DNA of 64,000 bases from Halomonas sp. LBP4 (GCF_003202205.1 NZ_PDOG01000001.1:1058112-1122111), one strand, 5' to 3'; numbered from the stretch's first letter, positions 34,957-44,590 are shown. Made by a program: numbers and translations. The notes: generated by a model from the letters alone, not told the origin.

Positions 34957-36489
34957 ATGACCCGCAAGCAGCCCAACATCCTGTTCCTGATGGCCGATCA
35001 GATGAGGGCATCGGCCCTGCCCGTCTACGGCCATCCGCTGGTCAAGACACCGCACCTGTCGCGCCTGGCTGCCGAGGGCGTGGTCTTCGACTCGGCCTAC
35101 TGCAACAGCCCACTGTGCGCGCCGTCGCGCTTCACGCTGATGGCCGGCCAGCTGCCGTCGCGCATCGGTGGCTACGACAATGCCGGCGATTTCCCGGCCG
35201 ACACTCCCACCTTCGCCCACTATCTGCGCGATGCCGGCTACTACACCGCGCTGTCGGGCAAGATGCACTTCTGCGGCCCGGATCAGCTCCACGGCTTCGA
35301 GGAGCGCCTGACCACCGACATCTACCCGGCCGACTATGGCTGGTTCGTCGACTGGGAAAACTTCGACGAGCGGCCGAGCTACTACCACAACATGTCCTCG
35401 GTGATTCAGGCCGGCCCCTGCGTGCGCTCCAACCAGCTCGACTTCGACGACGAGGTCACCTTCCGCGCCAAGCGCTTCCTCTACGACTATGCGCGCAACG
35501 GCGAGCCGCGCCCCTTCTGCCTGACCGTGTCGCTGACCCACCCGCACGATCCTTACACCATTCCGCAGGAGTACTGGGACCGCTACGACCACGACGACAT
35601 CGACATGCCGCGCGTGCCCTACTCGCGGGAATTGATGGATCCGCACTCCGAGCGCCTGCGTCATGTCTATCAGCTCGACGAGGACACCATCAGCGACGAG
35701 CAGATCCGCAACGCGCGTCATGCCTACTACGGGGCGCTCAGCTACGTCGACGACCAGCTCGGCGCCGTGCTGGAGACACTCCGCGAGACCGGGCTTGCCG
35801 ACGACACCATCATCGTGTTCTCCGGCGACCACGGCGACATGCTCGGCGAGCGCGGCCTGTGGTACAAGATGAGCTGGTTCGAGGACTCCGCGCGGGTGCC
35901 GATGATCGTCCACGCGCCGGACCGCTTCACCCCGGGCCGGGTTCGCGAGTCGGTGTCGACCATGGACCTGTTGCCGACCTTTGCCGAGATCGCCCATGAC
36001 GGCGAGGCGCCGGACTATGCCGTGCCCATCGACGGCCGCAGCCTGCTGCCGCATCTGACCGGCCGCGGCGGCCACGACGAGGTGATCGGCGAATACCTCG
36101 GCGAAGGCGCCATCGCACCGCTGCTGATGATCCGCCGCGGCCGCTACAAATTCGTCCACACGGCACCGGATCCAGACCAGCTGTTCGACCTCGAGGCCGA
36201 TCCGCTGGAACTCAACAACCTGGCCGAGGACCCGGCGCACCTGGACCTGTGCAAGCAGTTCCGCAACGAGATCGCAAGTCGCTGGGACTATGAGCGGCTG
36301 CACGGCGAGGTGATCGCCAGCCAGCGGCGCCGCAAGCTGGTCTCGCGGGCGCTCATGCAGGGCAAGGTCACGCCCTGGGACCACCAGCCGCTGTTCGATG
36401 CCAGTACCCAGTACATGCGCAACACCATCGACCTGGACGATCTCGAGCGGCGAGCGCGCTTCCCCGTAGTCTCTTCCGACCAGCCATGA
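34957..36489 (+). CDS. betC: Choline-sulfatase
   Basis: A 510-residue cytoplasmic sulfatase that hydrolyses choline-O-sulfate to choline and sulfate. Sulfatase marks are NILFLMADQM (metal Asp14) and CAPSR at residues 54-58, where Cys54 is matured to formylglycine. A second metal patch is FSGDHGDMLGERG. The C-terminal choline-sulfatase tail with TRGRGGHDEV-like and MRNTIDLDDLERRARFP-like segments is present. GTGGAGG precedes the ATG. The stop overlaps the start of the SulP gene. No anaerobic-type maturase is seen here; formylglycine may be made by a distant FGE. Confidence 0.94.
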   Translation: MTRKQPNILFLMADQMRASALPVYGHPLVKTPHLSRLAAEGVVFDSAYCNSPLCAPSRFTLMAGQLPSRIGGYDNAGDFPADTPTFAHYLRDAGYYTALSGKMHFCGPDQLHGFEERLTTDIYPADYGWFVDWENFDERPSYYHNMSSVIQAGPCVRSNQLDFDDEVTFRAKRFLYDYARNGEPRPFCLTVSLTHPHDPYTIPQEYWDRYDHDDIDMPRVPYSRELMDPHSERLRHVYQLDEDTISDEQIRNARHAYYGALSYVDDQLGAVLETLRETGLADDTIIVFSGDHGDMLGERGLWYKMSWFEDSARVPMIVHAPDRFTPGRVRESVSTMDLLPTFAEIAHDGEAPDYAVPIDGRSLLPHLTGRGGHDEVIGEYLGEGAIAPLLMIRRGRYKFVHTAPDPDQLFDLEADPLELNNLAEDPAHLDLCKQFRNEIASRWDYERLHGEVIASQRRRKLVSRALMQGKVTPWDHQPLFDASTQYMRNTIDLDDLERRARFPVVSSDQP

Positions 36490-38135
36490 TGACGTCGCCG
36501 ACCGACATACGCCGGCAACCGGCCAGGCTGCAACGCTGGTTGCCGTTTCTCGGCTGGCTGCCGCAGCAGACCTCGCATTCGCTGCGTGCCGACGCCATCG
36601 CCGGGTTGACCGGTGCGGTGCTGGTCGTGCCTCAGGGGGTAGCCTATGCCCTGCTGGCCGGGTTGCCCCCCGAGTACGGCCTGTATACCGCCATCGTCCC
36701 GGCCATGCTAGCGGCACTATTCGGCTCTTCGCGACAAATGGTCAGCGGGCCGACGGCGGCACTGTCGATCGCGCTGTTCGCTACCCTGCAGCCCTTCGCC
36801 GAAGCAGGAAGCAGTGAGTTCATCACCCTGGTGCTGACCCTGACCTTCCTCGCTGGCGCTTTCCAGCTATTGCTGGGTCTGGCAAGGCTGGGGGCGCTGG
36901 TCGATCTCGTCTCGCATTCGGTGGTGACGGGCTTCACCGCCGGCGCCGCGCTGATCATCGCCACCAGCCAGCTACCCTATGCGCTGGGGCTCGCGCCGGT
37001 GGGGAGCAGTGGCTTTCTCGAACTCTGGCCACGACTGTTCGAGCGGTTCGAGGATATCCGGCTCGGATCGTTGCTGATCGCCGGGTTTACGCTCGCCGCC
37101 TGCCTGGCGCTGCGGCACTGGCTGCCACGCTGGCCGGGCATGCTGCTGGCGCTCGTGGCCGCCTCGCTGATGGCCGCCTGGCTCGACCCAGGGCAGGTCG
37201 AGATCCTGCGCATCGCCGCGGTGCCGGCCGGCCTGCCACCGCTCTCGGCACCGGACCTTTCCCTCGATACCCTGCGCATGCTGACGCCCGGCGCCATCGC
37301 CCTGGGGCTGCTGGGCCTGGTCGAAGCCGCGGCGATTTCACGGGCCTTCGCCTCGCGTTCGGGCGAGCGGCTGAACAGCAATCAGGAGTTCATCGGCCAG
37401 GGGCTGTCCAATCTCGGCGGTGCCTTCTTCTCCGGCTATGTCTCGTCGGGATCGTTCACCCGCTCGGGACTCAACGCCAGTGCCGGGGCACGCTCGCCGC
37501 TGGCAGCGGTGCTGTCCGCGCTGTTCCTGATCCCGATCGTGCTGCTGGCGGCGCCGCTGCTCCACTACGTACCGATGCCCGCCATGGCCGGCTTGCTGTT
37601 GCTGGTCGCCGCCAGGCTGGTCGATCGACACAGCATCCGCGAGGCACTGACCACCAGCCGTTCGGAAACGGCGGTACTGCTGATCACTTTCTTCAGCACC
37701 CTGCTGTTGGCACTGGAATTCGCCATCTACTTCGGCGTGCTGGCCTCGCTGGTGCTCTACCTGCGCCGCACCACTCGCCCGCCGGTGGTCGAGTGCATGC
37801 TGTCACAAGCGCCCCAAACGATCCAGCAGGCCATGGAGGCGCCGTGCTGTGCGGTGGTCAGAATCGACGGTTCGTTGTTCTTCGGTGCCTGCGAGTCGGT
37901 CGCCCGACGGCTCGAGCGCTTCGATCGGCAGAACCTGGTGATTCTGGCCGCAGGCATCAACTTCATCGACCTGAGCGGCATCCATCTACTCCAGCGCCAG
38001 GCACGTCTTTGCCATGCTCGCGGCGGACGGCTGTACCTGGCCTGGACCAAGCCCGACGTCATGGCCCGCTTGCAACGGGCCGGTCTCGTCGACAACGAGC
38101 ACCACCACGACAAGCCCATGGCAATAACAATATGA
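36486..38135 (+). CDS. SulP family sulfate/anion transporter with STAS domain
   Basis: A 549-residue membrane protein. The SulP core starts with GAVLVVPQGVAYALLAGLPPEYGLYTAIVP (about residues 43-72) and continues for 10-12 helices; the QEFIGQGLSNLGGAFFSGYVSSGSFTRSG loop is diagnostic. A cytoplasmic STAS domain fills residues about 440-545. The gene overlaps betC by four bases (ATGA), so it is translated with it. SulP proteins move sulfate or bicarbonate. Here it could export or balance the sulfate freed by BetC, or take sulfate in. Confidence 0.9.
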   Translation: MMTSPTDIRRQPARLQRWLPFLGWLPQQTSHSLRADAIAGLTGAVLVVPQGVAYALLAGLPPEYGLYTAIVPAMLAALFGSSRQMVSGPTAALSIALFATLQPFAEAGSSEFITLVLTLTFLAGAFQLLLGLARLGALVDLVSHSVVTGFTAGAALIIATSQLPYALGLAPVGSSGFLELWPRLFERFEDIRLGSLLIAGFTLAACLALRHWLPRWPGMLLALVAASLMAAWLDPGQVEILRIAAVPAGLPPLSAPDLSLDTLRMLTPGAIALGLLGLVEAAAISRAFASRSGERLNSNQEFIGQGLSNLGGAFFSGYVSSGSFTRSGLNASAGARSPLAAVLSALFLIPIVLLAAPLLHYVPMPAMAGLLLLVAARLVDRHSIREALTTSRSETAVLLITFFSTLLLALEFAIYFGVLASLVLYLRRTTRPPVVECMLSQAPQTIQQAMEAPCCAVVRIDGSLFFGACESVARRLERFDRQNLVILAAGINFIDLSGIHLLQRQARLCHARGGRLYLAWTKPDVMARLQRAGLVDNEHHHDKPMAITI

Positions 38136-38147
38136 GAGGCACCCCCC

Positions 38148-40202
38148 ATGACACACAGACACTACGAACCTGAACAGAGCAACCGCCTGAATCCAATCGT
38201 CTTTCACGGCTCGGTGGCGGGTATCCTGATCTTCCTGATCTATGCGATCGCCTTCACCGACCACGCCACGGCATTCTTCAACGCCGGCCTTGGCTGGATC
38301 GGCAATACCTTCGGCTGGTACTACATGCTGGCGATCGTCGCCTATCTGGTCTTCGTGGTCATGATCGGCTTCTCGCGATTCGGCAAGATCCGCCTGGGCC
38401 CCGATCACTCGCGACCGGAGTTCTCGCTGCTGTCCTGGTCGGCCATGCTGTTCGCCGCCGGCCTGGGTGGTGCCATTCTATTCTTCGTGGTCTCCGAGCC
38501 ATTGACTCACTACCTGAACCCACCGCTCGGCGAAGGCGGCACCGCCGAAGCCCAGCGCCGTGCCGTCGTGCAGACCTATATGCACTGGGGGATCTCGGGC
38601 TGGGGGCTCTACGTGCTGATGGGCATGGCGCTGGCCTACTTCAGCTACCGTCACCGCCTGCCGCTAGCGATTCGCTCGACGCTCTATCCATTGCTGGGCA
38701 AGCGCATCTACGGGCCGATCGGTAATGCCGTGGATATCACCGCCGTGCTGGCCACCGTGTTTGGCATCGCCACCGCGTTGGGGATCGGCGTGATGCAGAT
38801 GAACTACGGGCTGACCTACCTGTTCGGCGTGCCGGAAGGACTGCCTGCGCAGATCATGCTGATCCTGCTGGTGGTGACCCTGGCCACCCTGTCGGTGGTG
38901 AGCGGCGTCAAGCGCGGCATCCGCCGGCTGTCGGAGCTCAACCTGCTGCTGATCGCCGGTCTCGTACTGTTCGTACTGCTCCAGGGCGACACCCTCAAGC
39001 TGCTCAATGCCCTGGTGATGAACACCGGCGACTACCTGGCCGCCTTCCCCGGCCTGAGCTTCGACACCTACGCCTACGCGCCCGAAGCACAGGGCTGGTT
39101 CAGCGGCTGGACGGTGTTCTTCTGGGGCTGGTGGATCGCCTGGGCGCCGTTCGTCGGCCTGTTCCTGGCGCGCATCTCGCGGGGCCGCACCATCCGCGAG
39201 TTCGTCGCCGGTGCCCTGTTCATCCCGCTGATCTTCGTGATGGTGATGATGTCCGTGTTCGGCAACAGCGGCATCGACATGGTCGAACAGGGCCTGGTGG
39301 TGCTCGGCGAGCAGGCCGTGAACATGCCGCAGGCCAGTATCTACACCTTCCTCGAGCAACTGCCCTGGGTCGGTCTCACCGCCACCCTGGTGACGCTGCT
39401 GAGCATCGTGTTCTTCGTCACTTCGGCTGATTCCGGCGCCCTGGTGCTGTCCAACTTCACCTATGTGCTGCGCGACGTAAACCACGACGCGCCGGTGCGG
39501 CTGCGCATCTTCTGGTCTGCCATCATCGGCCTGATCACCCTGGCGCTGCTGATGGCCGGCGGCCTGAGGACCCTACAGAGCGCCGTGGTGATCACCGCCC
39601 TGCCCTTCTCGGCGGTGATCTTCCTGACCATGATCGGTATGTATCGCTCGCTGAAGGTCGAGACCGGCAAGGCCGATGCCCGCCAACAGGTGGTCGCCAG
39701 CGGAGTCGCCGCCAGCGACTGGCGCGAGCGACTCGACCGCACCCTGGACGGCACCACGCAGAACGGCGCGGAGGCCACGCTGCGCCACGCCATCCGGCCG
39801 GCCCTGATCGAACTGGCCGAGGAACTGACGCGGCGCGGTCAACGCGCCACCGTGACCGAACAGGCCATGGACGACACGCAGTTGCTTTGCCCCACCCTGC
39901 AGGTCGACTTCGATGGCGCCCCCAGCTTCATCTACGGGATACGCCCGCAACGCCTGCAGCCACCGAGCTTCCTGCCCGCGGACGACGACTACTATCTGCG
40001 CCTCGACGTGCATCTCGCCGAGGGCGGCCTCGGGCAAGACCTCAACGGCTATACGCGCCTGCAGGTGGTGCATGACGCATTGAACGAATACCAGCGCCAC
40101 CTGCGCTTCCTGGCCCAAGCCAGTGAAGACGGCAATCTGGACACCATTCCCGGCCACGTCATGGAAGGCGAAGTCATTCCCGACATCGAGCCCGCGCGGT
40201 AG
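38148..40202 (+). CDS. betT: BCCT family carrier, BetT type, long C-terminus
   Basis: A 684-residue carrier with 12 predicted membrane helices and a long hydrophilic tail (from about residue 500). BCCT signatures include MHWGISGWGLYVLMGMALAYFSYRH and FFWGWWIAWAPFVGLFLARISRGRTIREF. The long cytoplasmic tail is a known feature of osmotically regulated, proton-coupled BetT choline importers. Starting 12 bases after the SulP stop, it is part of the betC operon and may import choline-O-sulfate as well as choline. AGAGG precedes the ATG. Confidence 0.9.
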   Translation: MTHRHYEPEQSNRLNPIVFHGSVAGILIFLIYAIAFTDHATAFFNAGLGWIGNTFGWYYMLAIVAYLVFVVMIGFSRFGKIRLGPDHSRPEFSLLSWSAMLFAAGLGGAILFFVVSEPLTHYLNPPLGEGGTAEAQRRAVVQTYMHWGISGWGLYVLMGMALAYFSYRHRLPLAIRSTLYPLLGKRIYGPIGNAVDITAVLATVFGIATALGIGVMQMNYGLTYLFGVPEGLPAQIMLILLVVTLATLSVVSGVKRGIRRLSELNLLLIAGLVLFVLLQGDTLKLLNALVMNTGDYLAAFPGLSFDTYAYAPEAQGWFSGWTVFFWGWWIAWAPFVGLFLARISRGRTIREFVAGALFIPLIFVMVMMSVFGNSGIDMVEQGLVVLGEQAVNMPQASIYTFLEQLPWVGLTATLVTLLSIVFFVTSADSGALVLSNFTYVLRDVNHDAPVRLRIFWSAIIGLITLALLMAGGLRTLQSAVVITALPFSAVIFLTMIGMYRSLKVETGKADARQQVVASGVAASDWRERLDRTLDGTTQNGAEATLRHAIRPALIELAEELTRRGQRATVTEQAMDDTQLLCPTLQVDFDGAPSFIYGIRPQRLQPPSFLPADDDYYLRLDVHLAEGGLGQDLNGYTRLQVVHDALNEYQRHLRFLAQASEDGNLDTIPGHVMEGEVIPDIEPAR

Positions 40203-40237
40203 CTAATCGCCCGCGCTGGCGCACCTCCCCTGGCCCG

Positions 40238-40263
40238 ACAGGCCCCACCTCGGTGGGGCCTGT
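40238..40263. terminator. 12-bp perfect hairpin between convergent BCCT genes
   Basis: Bases 40238-40249 pair with 40252-40263 around a 2-base loop, 35 bases after the betT stop and 31 bases before the stop of the opposing carrier gene. Confidence 0.65.
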
Positions 40264-40294
40264 ACCCTTATCAGGCGTTCCAGCTCGGCGTTCT

Positions 40295-41926
40295 TCAGGC
40301 GGATTTGCGGCGCAACTCGCCATTCAGCGCCTTGATGATGGAGTAGCACATCAACAGCATCACGATGGAAAACGGAATCGCCGTCGCCGTCACTCCGGCC
40401 TGAAGCGCCGACAGGCCGCCGCCGAGAAGCAACACGATGGCAATCAAGCCCTCCACCGTTGCCCAGAACATCCGCTGAGGCCTGGGAGCATCGATCTTGC
40501 CGCCGGCGGTGATGGTATCGATCACCAGGGAGCCGGAATCCGACGAGGTGACGAAGAAAATCAACGCCAGAGTGATGCCAAGGGTCGACATCAGGCCCGT
40601 CAGCGGCAGTTCATTCAGCATGCCGAACAGCGACAGCTCGGGGCTGTAATTGTCGATCACGTACTCCTTGACCAGGCTGTTGCCGGGGTCGGCATAGAGC
40701 TGATCGAGCGCGATGCCACCGAAGACGCCCATCCAGATGAAGATGAACAGGCTGGGAATCACCAGCACGCAGAGCACGAACTCCCGAACCGTGCGCCCAC
40801 GCGATACCCGAGCGATGAACATGCCGACGAACGGTGCCCAGCTGACCCACCAGGCCCAGTAGAAGACTGACCATGCTTGACGATAGGCATCATCGTCACG
40901 ACCGAAGGGGGCCGACAACGGGACGAAGTCCTTCACATAGGTCGAAAGCCCCGACCAGAACCCGTTCAGGCCCACCAGGGTCGGGCCGGCGAACAGCACG
41001 AAGAAGAAGAAGAACACGGCCAGGACCATATTGATCTCGGAGAGCTTCTTCACGCCGCCCTCGAGTCCCCGCCAGACCGATACCAGTGCCACTGCCGTTA
41101 CCAGGAGGATAACGATGACCTGAAAGGTGGTGCTGATCTCCAGACCAAAGACGAAATTCATCCCTGCATTGGCCTGCTGTGCCCCGAGTCCGAGCGCCGT
41201 GGCCAGTCCAAACAAGGTGGAAAACACCGCCAGGATGTCGATCGCATGCCCCCACCAGCCCCAGACACGCTCGCCAAGGATCGGGAAAAACGCCGAACGA
41301 ATGGAGAATGGCAGGCCCTTGTTATAGGTAAAGATGGCCAGCGCCAACGCCATCACCACATAGACGGCCCAGCCATGGATGCCCCAATGGAGAAAGGTGC
41401 CGGCAAGGCCCAGGGCGGTTGCTTCGGGAATGGCCTCCGGATTGAGTTCACCATCGGCCCCGAAAGGTGAAGGAATGCCCAATGGTAAGGAGACGTTGGC
41501 ATGATAGACCGGCTCCAGCACACTGAAGAACAGCAGTCCGATTCCGATGCCGGCAGTGAACAGCATCGCAAACCAGGACAGGTAACTGTGCTCCGGTCGG
41601 GCATCGGGACCACCCAGCCTGACCGATCCATAGGGCAGGACGACGAGCGCTATACAGAACAGGATGAAGAAATCCACCACGATCATGAAATACCAGTCCA
41701 GCGTCCCGGTGGAGAAACCGACAATGGACTGGAAAAGGCTCCCCGCCCTTTCCGGAAACAACAGAGTGAGGACGATGAAGACGACCGAGGCGAGTGCCGA
41801 TACGACGAAGACCCGGTTGTGGATATCGAAGCCGATGGGCCCCAGTCGCCCTTCGATATTGTCCTGGCCAACGACGTAGTCCGTTTGCATGTCGCTGGTC
41901 ACGGGGGGCGGCAACGGGTCGCTCAT
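40295..41926 (-). CDS. BCCT family betaine/carnitine/choline transporter (short form)
   Basis: A 543-residue BCCT carrier with 12 helices and a short tail. The family core is clear: FLHWGIHGWAVYVVMALALAIFTYNKGLPFSIRSAFFPILG and VFYWAWWVSWAPFVGMFIARVSRGRTVREF. An extended N-terminus of about 45 polar residues precedes helix one. Short-tail BCCTs are often Na+-coupled glycine-betaine or ectoine importers. It converges on betT, giving two carriers of the same family end to end. GGGAGCC lies before the ATG. Confidence 0.9.
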   Translation of the reverse strand: MSDPLPPPVTSDMQTDYVVGQDNIEGRLGPIGFDIHNRVFVVSALASVVFIVLTLLFPERAGSLFQSIVGFSTGTLDWYFMIVVDFFILFCIALVVLPYGSVRLGGPDARPEHSYLSWFAMLFTAGIGIGLLFFSVLEPVYHANVSLPLGIPSPFGADGELNPEAIPEATALGLAGTFLHWGIHGWAVYVVMALALAIFTYNKGLPFSIRSAFFPILGERVWGWWGHAIDILAVFSTLFGLATALGLGAQQANAGMNFVFGLEISTTFQVIVILLVTAVALVSVWRGLEGGVKKLSEINMVLAVFFFFFVLFAGPTLVGLNGFWSGLSTYVKDFVPLSAPFGRDDDAYRQAWSVFYWAWWVSWAPFVGMFIARVSRGRTVREFVLCVLVIPSLFIFIWMGVFGGIALDQLYADPGNSLVKEYVIDNYSPELSLFGMLNELPLTGLMSTLGITLALIFFVTSSDSGSLVIDTITAGGKIDAPRPQRMFWATVEGLIAIVLLLGGGLSALQAGVTATAIPFSIVMLLMCYSIIKALNGELRRKSA

Positions 41927-42244
41927 GAGAGGCTCCCTTTTGTTATAAGTTGTAGAGCAGTATAGACTTTTTTCTCACAAGCCCTGGATTCATGGAATAG
42001 CTGCAGCACCTTGGATCCACAGGGAGAAGCAGGAGCGTCAAGGCCTCCCACTTCATATCCGAGACTCAATCCATTCTTCCCATCGCCCCTATCCCAGCTT
42101 TTCAATTTGACAACAACTTACTGACTGCAGGCCCCAGCCATCAGCCCCCCTCGTGGGGCCCGATGCCACTGGTCAGGACAAGCCGGATAGCCCAGACTCT
42201 CAGGACCGGTAGACGGCTCATCGAGAGCCGAAGGAGACGACATC
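41927..42244. other. 318-bp divergent intergenic region
   Basis: The left part is AT-rich and probably carries the BCCT promoter (TATACT on the minus strand near 41960), but no convincing -35 is found. The right part leads to the zinc-finger gene. I see no gene or repeat. Confidence 0.3.
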
Positions 42245-42511
42245 ATGGCGGGAGGCTGGTCGAAGGACGGCGCCGTGCAGGAGCAGATCGACAGCACCGT
42301 CGAGGACGCGCTCGAGCGGGCGCGCAGCGAGCTGCCCCAGGGCGAGAGCCGGAAGCGCTGCGAGGAGTGCGACGACGAGATCCCCCAGGCCCGCCGCGAG
42401 GCCGTGCCGGGGGTGCGGCTGTGCATCGCCTGCCAGGGCGAGCGCGACAAGCAGCGGACCGCCTTCAGCGGTTACAACCGACGCGGCAGCAAGGACAGCC
42501 AGCTGCGCTGA
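42245..42511 (+). CDS. DksA/TraR family C4 zinc-finger protein (YbiI-like)
   Basis: An 88-residue protein. The C4 zinc finger is formed by CEEC (residues about 39-42) and CIAC (about 60-63), with the conserved spacing of the DksA/TraR family and PGVRLCIACQ. A short N-terminal helix replaces the long coiled coil of DksA, as in YbiI. The role may be RNA-polymerase secondary-channel binding, but small family members are uncharacterised. GAAGGAG lies ahead of the ATG. Confidence 0.85.
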   Translation: MAGGWSKDGAVQEQIDSTVEDALERARSELPQGESRKRCEECDDEIPQARREAVPGVRLCIACQGERDKQRTAFSGYNRRGSKDSQLR

Positions 42512-42528
42512 CACACGGGTAGCACGAG

Positions 42529-42711
42529 AGCGGCGCCATCTTCATCACCCTGATGCCGCTGTTCAGCGCGCTGATCGCCATGGCCTTCCTCGGCGAGCGC
42601 ATCTCGCTCTTCCACCTGCTCGGCGGTGTGCTGGTGCTGGCCGGCGTGATCATGGCCCAGACGCTGACCCTGCCACCAAGGCAGGCAAGCAGGGACCGTA
42701 TCGCCGATTAG
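42529..42711 (+). pseudogene. 3' stub of an EamA/DMT transporter gene
   Basis: The plus-strand frame (60 residues) reads SGAIFITLMPLFSALIAMAF followed by LGERISLFHLLGG and VLVLAGVIMAQ, which is the last helix pair of an EamA protein. An in-frame TAG just upstream (42520-42522) and the lack of any earlier EamA sequence show that the rest is gone. Its stop overlaps the stop of the convergent permease gene at 42708. Confidence 0.8.
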
Positions 42712-43559
42712 CGTATCCCCGCCCTGAGGAAGGACTGCACGAACTGGCGCTGGAAGAGCAGGAAGGCGACCAGCAGCGGGGCGATGCTGAGCAGGGTGGC
42801 GGCGCTGACGGTGGCCCAGTTGACGCCGGTCTCCGGCGCCGAGAAGATGCCGAGCCCCACGGTGAGCGGGCGACTCTCCACCGAGTTGGTGACCACCAGC
42901 GGCCACAGGAAGTTGTTCCAGTGGTGGCTGATGGAGACCAGGCCATAGGCCAGGTAGGTGGGCCTGGCCAGCGGCACGTACACCTTGAGCAGGATCGCCA
43001 TCCAGCCGCAGCCCTCGACCCGGGCGGCATCCTCCAGCTCGCGGGGAATGGTCTTGAAGGTCTGGCGCAGCAGGAAGATGCCGAAGGCGCTGGCCACGTA
43101 GGGCAGCCCGATGCCGGTGATGGTGTCGACCAGCCCCAACGCGCTGGCGATACGGTAGTTCTCGACGATCAGCACCTCGGGAAACACGAACAGCTGGATC
43201 AGCACCAGCATGAACAGGATGTCCTTGCCGGGGAGCGGGAAGCGCGCGAAGGCGAAGCCGGCCAGGGTACACACCACGAACTGGGCGGCGACGATGCCGG
43301 TGACCAGCAGGAAGGTGTTGACGTAGTAGCGGGCGAAGGGCGCCTGCTCCCAGGCGTCGGTGAAGTTGTCGAGCGTCAGCGGCGCGAACAGGTCGAAGCG
43401 CACCATGAAGGCCGGCGGATGAAAGGCCGCCCAGAAGGCATAGAGCAGCGGGAAGATCCAGATGATCGCCAGCAGCCAGGCGGCGGTGGTTTCCAGACGG
43501 GGCAAACGCACCCGTCGGCGTGTCGGGGTCGTGGCTGCGGCGGCGGTAGGCGTGGTCAT
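42708..43559 (-). CDS. ABC transporter permease, UgpE/MalG type
   Basis: A 283-residue permease with six hydrophobic segments. The EAA coupling motif is at ELEDAARVEGCGWMAILLKVYVPLARP. An alanine/threonine/arginine-rich lead of about 20 residues precedes helix one. It is the last gene of a four-gene minus-strand operon (ATPase, binding protein, two permeases) and starts 19 bases after the partner permease stop. Substrate follows the binding protein: a sugar or glycerol-3-phosphate-like compound. Confidence 0.9.
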   Translation of the reverse strand: MTTPTAAAATTPTRRRVRLPRLETTAAWLLAIIWIFPLLYAFWAAFHPPAFMVRFDLFAPLTLDNFTDAWEQAPFARYYVNTFLLVTGIVAAQFVVCTLAGFAFARFPLPGKDILFMLVLIQLFVFPEVLIVENYRIASALGLVDTITGIGLPYVASAFGIFLLRQTFKTIPRELEDAARVEGCGWMAILLKVYVPLARPTYLAYGLVSISHHWNNFLWPLVVTNSVESRPLTVGLGIFSAPETGVNWATVSAATLLSIAPLLVAFLLFQRQFVQSFLRAGIR

Positions 43560-43578
43560 GGCCCGCTCCTCGAGATCA

Positions 43579-44466
43579 TCACTGGTAGTGCGTGCGGGGA
43601 TCGAGCACGCGGAACTTGATCGTCGCCACCACGGCGAGCACCAGCAGGATCACCACGGTGATGGTGGCGGCATAGGTGCGGTCGAAGAACGAGAAGGCGT
43701 TCTCGTAGACGTAGTAGAGCAGCAGGTTGGTGGCGTTGTTGGGCCCGCCCTTGGTGAGGATGAACAGGTGGTCGACCACCCGCACCGCGTTGATCAGCGC
43801 ATTGATCAGCACGAACAGGGTGGTCGGCATCAGTAGCGGGAAGGTCACCCGCCAGAAGAAGCTCCAGCGGCTGGTGCCCTCCAGGGTGGCGGCCTCCTCG
43901 AGCTCCGGCGGGATGCTCTGCAGTGCCGCCAGGTAGAAGATCATGAAGAAACCGGCCTCCTTCCAGACGGTCATCACGATCACCGAGGTGAGCGCCACGC
44001 CCGGATCGCCCAGCCAGTTCGGCCCGCTGATGCCGATCGAGCCCAGCAGGCTGTTGAACAGGCCGATCTGCGGCGCGTAGAAGAACATCCAGATATTGGC
44101 CGCGGCGATCATCGGCAGGATGGTCGGCGTGAAATAGGCCATGCGCACCAGGCCGCGTCCCGGCAGGCGGGCATTGACGAACAGCGCCATGCCCAGCGCC
44201 AGGGCGATGGAGGTGGGGATGGTGCCGAGCGCATAGATCAGGTTGTTGCGGGCGACCTTCCAGAAGGTGCGATCCTCGATCAGCAGCGCATAGTTCTCGA
44301 GCCCGACGAACTCCGGCGGCGCGCCGCGAAAGCCGGGCAGGAAGAGGCTGTTGATCAGGGTGGCGACGGTCGGCAGGTAGGCGAAGGTACCCAGCAGCAC
44401 CGCCGCCGGCAGCAGCAACAGCGCGCCATAGACCTGCATGCGCCGATCGGCGCTCTGGATCACCAT
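43579..44466 (-). CDS. ABC transporter permease, UgpA/MalF type
   Basis: A 295-residue permease with six helices. The coupling motif is PELEEAATLEGTSRWSFFWRVTFPLL. The frame extends upstream to 44559, but that extension is the palindromic repeat (copy A), not coding sequence. The ATG at 44466 with AGGACA upstream is therefore chosen. It forms the channel with the permease at 42708. Confidence 0.9.
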   Translation of the reverse strand: MVIQSADRRMQVYGALLLLPAAVLLGTFAYLPTVATLINSLFLPGFRGAPPEFVGLENYALLIEDRTFWKVARNNLIYALGTIPTSIALALGMALFVNARLPGRGLVRMAYFTPTILPMIAAANIWMFFYAPQIGLFNSLLGSIGISGPNWLGDPGVALTSVIVMTVWKEAGFFMIFYLAALQSIPPELEEAATLEGTSRWSFFWRVTFPLLMPTTLFVLINALINAVRVVDHLFILTKGGPNNATNLLLYYVYENAFSFFDRTYAATITVVILLVLAVVATIKFRVLDPRTHYQ

Positions 44467-44488
44467 GACATGTCCTATCTGGGGGCTG

Positions 44489-44590
44489 ATCCGGGGGCAA
44501 GGCCTACGAGGAGGCGCTGTGAATCCCTCCCTGGACGCTACATTTGCCATCCCTGGCAAATGACCTCCTCTTCGCCCTTGCCCCCGGCGC
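44489..44590 (-). repeat. ~100-bp intergenic palindromic repeat, copy A
   Basis: Reverse complement of this interval aligns end to end with 30988-31086. The outer arms (CCGGGGGCAAGG against CCTTGCCCCCGG) are exact 12-bp inverted repeats; the inner dyad is CATTTGCCA-GGGA-TGGCAAATG. It lies inside the ABC operon between the binding-protein and permease genes, so it can fold in the mRNA and may set the ratio of binding protein to permease. Confidence 0.7.
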
